Below, piece after piece: positions 34,398 through 36,015 of a DNA stretch of 36,015 nt. The DNA lies in assembly GCF_000406965.1 (NCBI RefSeq), contig NZ_KE136357.1, forward strand, positions 203,489-239,503, in the 5' to 3' direction. Each line of letters opens with the position of its first letter. Position 1 is the stretch's first letter. The DNA is from Enterococcus avium ATCC 14025 (GTDB lineage Bacteria; Bacillota; Bacilli; Lactobacillales; Enterococcaceae). The notes under the pieces are model-generated. The model saw only the letters and a program-made list of their open reading frames with translations. It was not told where the DNA came from and searched no databases. The position numbers were made by a program, and so were the translations under genes.

Positions 34398-35414
34398 ATG
34401 GAAGAAGAAGTTTTAACCATATTACAGGAGAAAAATCATCCTCGTAATTGGAATGAGTTGGGTTCAGAAATGAGACCAAAACAAACAGGTGTGTTGAAAA
34501 ACGAGCCTATTTATGAATTTTTTCATACGTTGGACGACTCATTAGAGGTAAATCCGCAATCAATCGCCATTTCGGTACAGCCAGTGAGCTCCTTCATTCC
34601 ATTTCATGTCCATAATTATGTGGAGATAATCGTACCTCTGGTAGGTGAATGTACCGTTATTACGAAAAACGATGAGTTAAAGCTGAAGCAAAATGACTTG
34701 ATCATCATTGGCAACCATACGATTCACCGTGTAGAACCAATTGAAACCGATGCTATCGTAGTCAATCTGACCCTAAAGGACACAGCTTTCAATTTAAACG
34801 ATTATCATTTTATGTATGAGGATCGAGCAACCAAAAAAGTCTCCTCCTTGCTTTTTTCACTGCTCTCAAATGAAACGCAGGGGGAGAATATCTATCGCTT
34901 GTTTCGGACGCATCAAGATACAAAGATTCATTTTCTGTTAGAGGACATTATCCAGGAATACTATTATCCAGACACCCAATCGAATCAGATCATCCGATTA
35001 GAATTATTAACACTCTTCGGTCGGTTGATTCGTTCAGCTGCTAATGAACAAACAGTGATTGCTGGAGAAGATGATGGCTCAGTTAATTTATTATCGTTAC
35101 TTTTATATATTGAAAAGAATTATGCGCACATTACGTTAGAGGAAATGGCTCAGCACTTTGGCTTCAATCCGAATTATTTATCTTCTTATTTGAAAAAACA
35201 CACCGGATTAACCTTTATCAAATTGGTTCATCTGCAACGGGTGAATGTTGCAGCAGAGTACTTAACGTATACCAATGCGCCGATTGAACAGATTGCCCTA
35301 AAGGTAGGGTATGAAAATCCCTCCTATTTTTATAAAATGTTTCGAAAACATTTAAAGATTTTACCAACTGAATATCGTGAAAAGCATTCTTTCAATGCTA
35401 AAAAAACCGATTGA
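34398..35414 (+). CDS. AraC-family regulator with N-terminal cupin domain
   Basis: The product has 338 residues from the ATG at 34398; GGGGAG lies 8 nt upstream, and the TTG at 34380 is before it. The cupin sensor domain lies at about 50-125 (FIPFHVHNYVEIIVPLVGECTVI, LKQNDLIIIGNHTIHRVEPIE), with His residues typical of sugar-sensing AraC proteins. The C-terminal double helix-turn-helix is at about 232-335 (ITLEEMAQHFGFNPNYLSSYLKKHTGLTFIKLVHLQRVNVA, IEQIALKVGYENPSYFYKMFRKHLKILPTEYR). It is divergent from the GH3-GH78-pgmB-GH43 operon and is the likely activator of that operon, probably with rhamnose or a related sugar as inducer (inference). A terminator overlaps its stop codon. Confidence 0.92.
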   Translation: MEEEVLTILQEKNHPRNWNELGSEMRPKQTGVLKNEPIYEFFHTLDDSLEVNPQSIAISVQPVSSFIPFHVHNYVEIIVPLVGECTVITKNDELKLKQNDLIIIGNHTIHRVEPIETDAIVVNLTLKDTAFNLNDYHFMYEDRATKKVSSLLFSLLSNETQGENIYRLFRTHQDTKIHFLLEDIIQEYYYPDTQSNQIIRLELLTLFGRLIRSAANEQTVIAGEDDGSVNLLSLLLYIEKNYAHITLEEMAQHFGFNPNYLSSYLKKHTGLTFIKLVHLQRVNVAAEYLTYTNAPIEQIALKVGYENPSYFYKMFRKHLKILPTEYREKHSFNAKKTD

Positions 35415-35433
35415 GTCTCAATCGGTTTTTTTT
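35401..35433 (+). terminator. Terminator of the AraC gene
   Basis: AAAAAACCGATTGA pairs with TCAATCGGTTTTTT around a 3-nt loop and continues into T-tract. The TGA stop lies in the left arm. Confidence 0.9.
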
Positions 35434-35458
35434 AACATTAAAGGAAGTATAACATTTT

Positions 35459-35500
35459 AAGCGGTCAAAGGATTGATACATCAATCTTTTGACCGCTTTT
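35459..35500 (+). terminator. 18-bp hairpin at the left side of the IS91-type element
   Basis: AAGCGGTCAAAGGATTGA pairs with TCAATCTTTTGACCGCTT (18 bp, one G-U, loop TACA), followed by TTTTC. It may be a second terminator for the AraC gene, or a terminal hairpin of the mobile element. Confidence 0.6.
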
Positions 35501-35531
35501 CATCTGGTCTTTTTCCTATTAAACTGGAGAT

Positions 35532-36015
35532 ATGAAACCCAATATTTTACACGCCATTTTCTTTGATGAATATCAAAACTGGGAGAAATTCAATCAAAGG
35601 TACACGAGAAGGATTCGATCCGTTGTGAAAAGAGAAGTGAAGAAGTTTCGCGATTGTGGTGACCTTAAAAAAGGTTATCGTCTATTTGTCTGTGAAGGAT
35701 GCCATGATGTAAAGAAAGTGGCTTTTCGTTGTAAAGGGAAATTTTGTCCAACTTGTGCAACTGGGGAAAGTCAACGGTGGGCAGAGGTTGCGGCGAACGA
35801 TCTGTTTACAGTGACGCATCGACACGTCATCTTCACGATCGATGAAGGTTTACGTGAGATTTTTCTGAAGGAGAAGTATCGTAAGGAGCTTTTAAAAGGA
35901 TTAATGGATGAAGCTGCACGGATACTATTAGATTTTTTTAGAAAGCACCATATACAAGCTGGGGTTGTGGCAACACTCCACACCTTCGGTTCTCAGCTAG
36001 AATACAATCCGCATG
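35532..36015 (+). CDS. IS91-family transposase, N-terminal part
   Basis: The frame starts at the first ATG after a TAA and runs off the right edge, giving 161 residues. The N-terminal zinc-binding domain has Cys54, Cys57, Cys67, Cys72 and Cys75 (CEGCHDV, then FRCKGKFCPTC), followed by QRWAEVAANDLFTVTHRHVIFTI, typical of IS91-type HUH transposases. The last residues (GSQLEYNPH) reach the beginning of the HUH metal-binding motif. These enzymes move DNA by single-strand rolling circle transfer and need no inverted repeats. Whether the gene is intact cannot be judged from here. GGAG is only 3-4 nt before the ATG, so translation may be weak. Confidence 0.85.
   Translation, partial: MKPNILHAIFFDEYQNWEKFNQRYTRRIRSVVKREVKKFRDCGDLKKGYRLFVCEGCHDVKKVAFRCKGKFCPTCATGESQRWAEVAANDLFTVTHRHVIFTIDEGLREIFLKEKYRKELLKGLMDEAARILLDFFRKHHIQAGVVATLHTFGSQLEYNPH
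35532..36015 (+). mobile_element. IS91-like insertion element (left part)
   Basis: Identified from the transposase only. The left end is not defined by sequence; it probably lies between the AraC terminator (35433) and the transposase start. The right end is outside the window. Confidence 0.65.

Overview
The window looks like low-GC Firmicutes DNA of the Lactobacillales, most probably an Enterococcus. The reasons are AT-rich intergenic DNA, strong AGGAGG-type ribosome binding sites, LPXTG and YPKTG cell-wall sorting signals, serine-rich-repeat surface proteins, a phosphoketolase route for pentoses, and CcpA-type cre sites. This assignment is inference; there is no rRNA or tRNA in the window to fix it.

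Left part (about 1-10,550): a surface and accessory region. It opens inside a large serine-rich-repeat (SRR) adhesin that runs off the left edge. Next come a secreted MucBP/GW-like protein, a GT8 glycosyltransferase broken by one extra base in a run of ten A, a small secreted Ig-like protein, a second short SRR protein with LPKTG, and UDP-galactopyranose mutase (glf). After that come a decayed gene with two in-frame stops, a PadR regulator coupled to a membrane protein under a large palindromic operator, and a small anchored protein. Remnants are frequent here: the frameshifted GT8, an 8-codon stub after glf, and the decayed gene.

Middle part (about 10,998-18,750): the L-arabinose module. It holds araR, then araB-araD-araA behind a promoter carrying two AraR boxes and a perfect cre site, then xfp (phosphoketolase) with its own promoter. 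Arabinose becomes L-ribulose, ribulose-5-phosphate and xylulose-5-phosphate, which Xfp splits to acetyl-phosphate and glyceraldehyde-3-phosphate. The araB ORF appears to start at a non-ATG codon (ATC at 12220) placed correctly behind GGAGGAG.

Sensor and transporter (about 18,749-27,262): a three-gene sensing unit on the minus strand (sugar-binding lipoprotein, YesM-type kinase, YesN-type AraC response regulator) is divergent from a ChvE-MmsA-MmsB sugar ABC transporter. The layout resembles the AraPST/AraEGH arrangement described in Geobacillus. The transporter operon ends with an orphan PTS EIIB-like protein, which is unusual. Two direct repeats 40 bp apart upstream of the transporter promoter are good candidate sites for the response regulator.

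Right part (about 27,380-35,414): a minus-strand operon GH3 - GH78 alpha-L-rhamnosidase - beta-phosphoglucomutase - GH43, with a cre site at its promoter and a divergent AraC regulator with a cupin sensor domain. None of the four enzymes has a signal peptide, so they should act on imported oligosaccharides, yet no oligosaccharide importer lies beside them. The window ends inside an IS91-family transposase.
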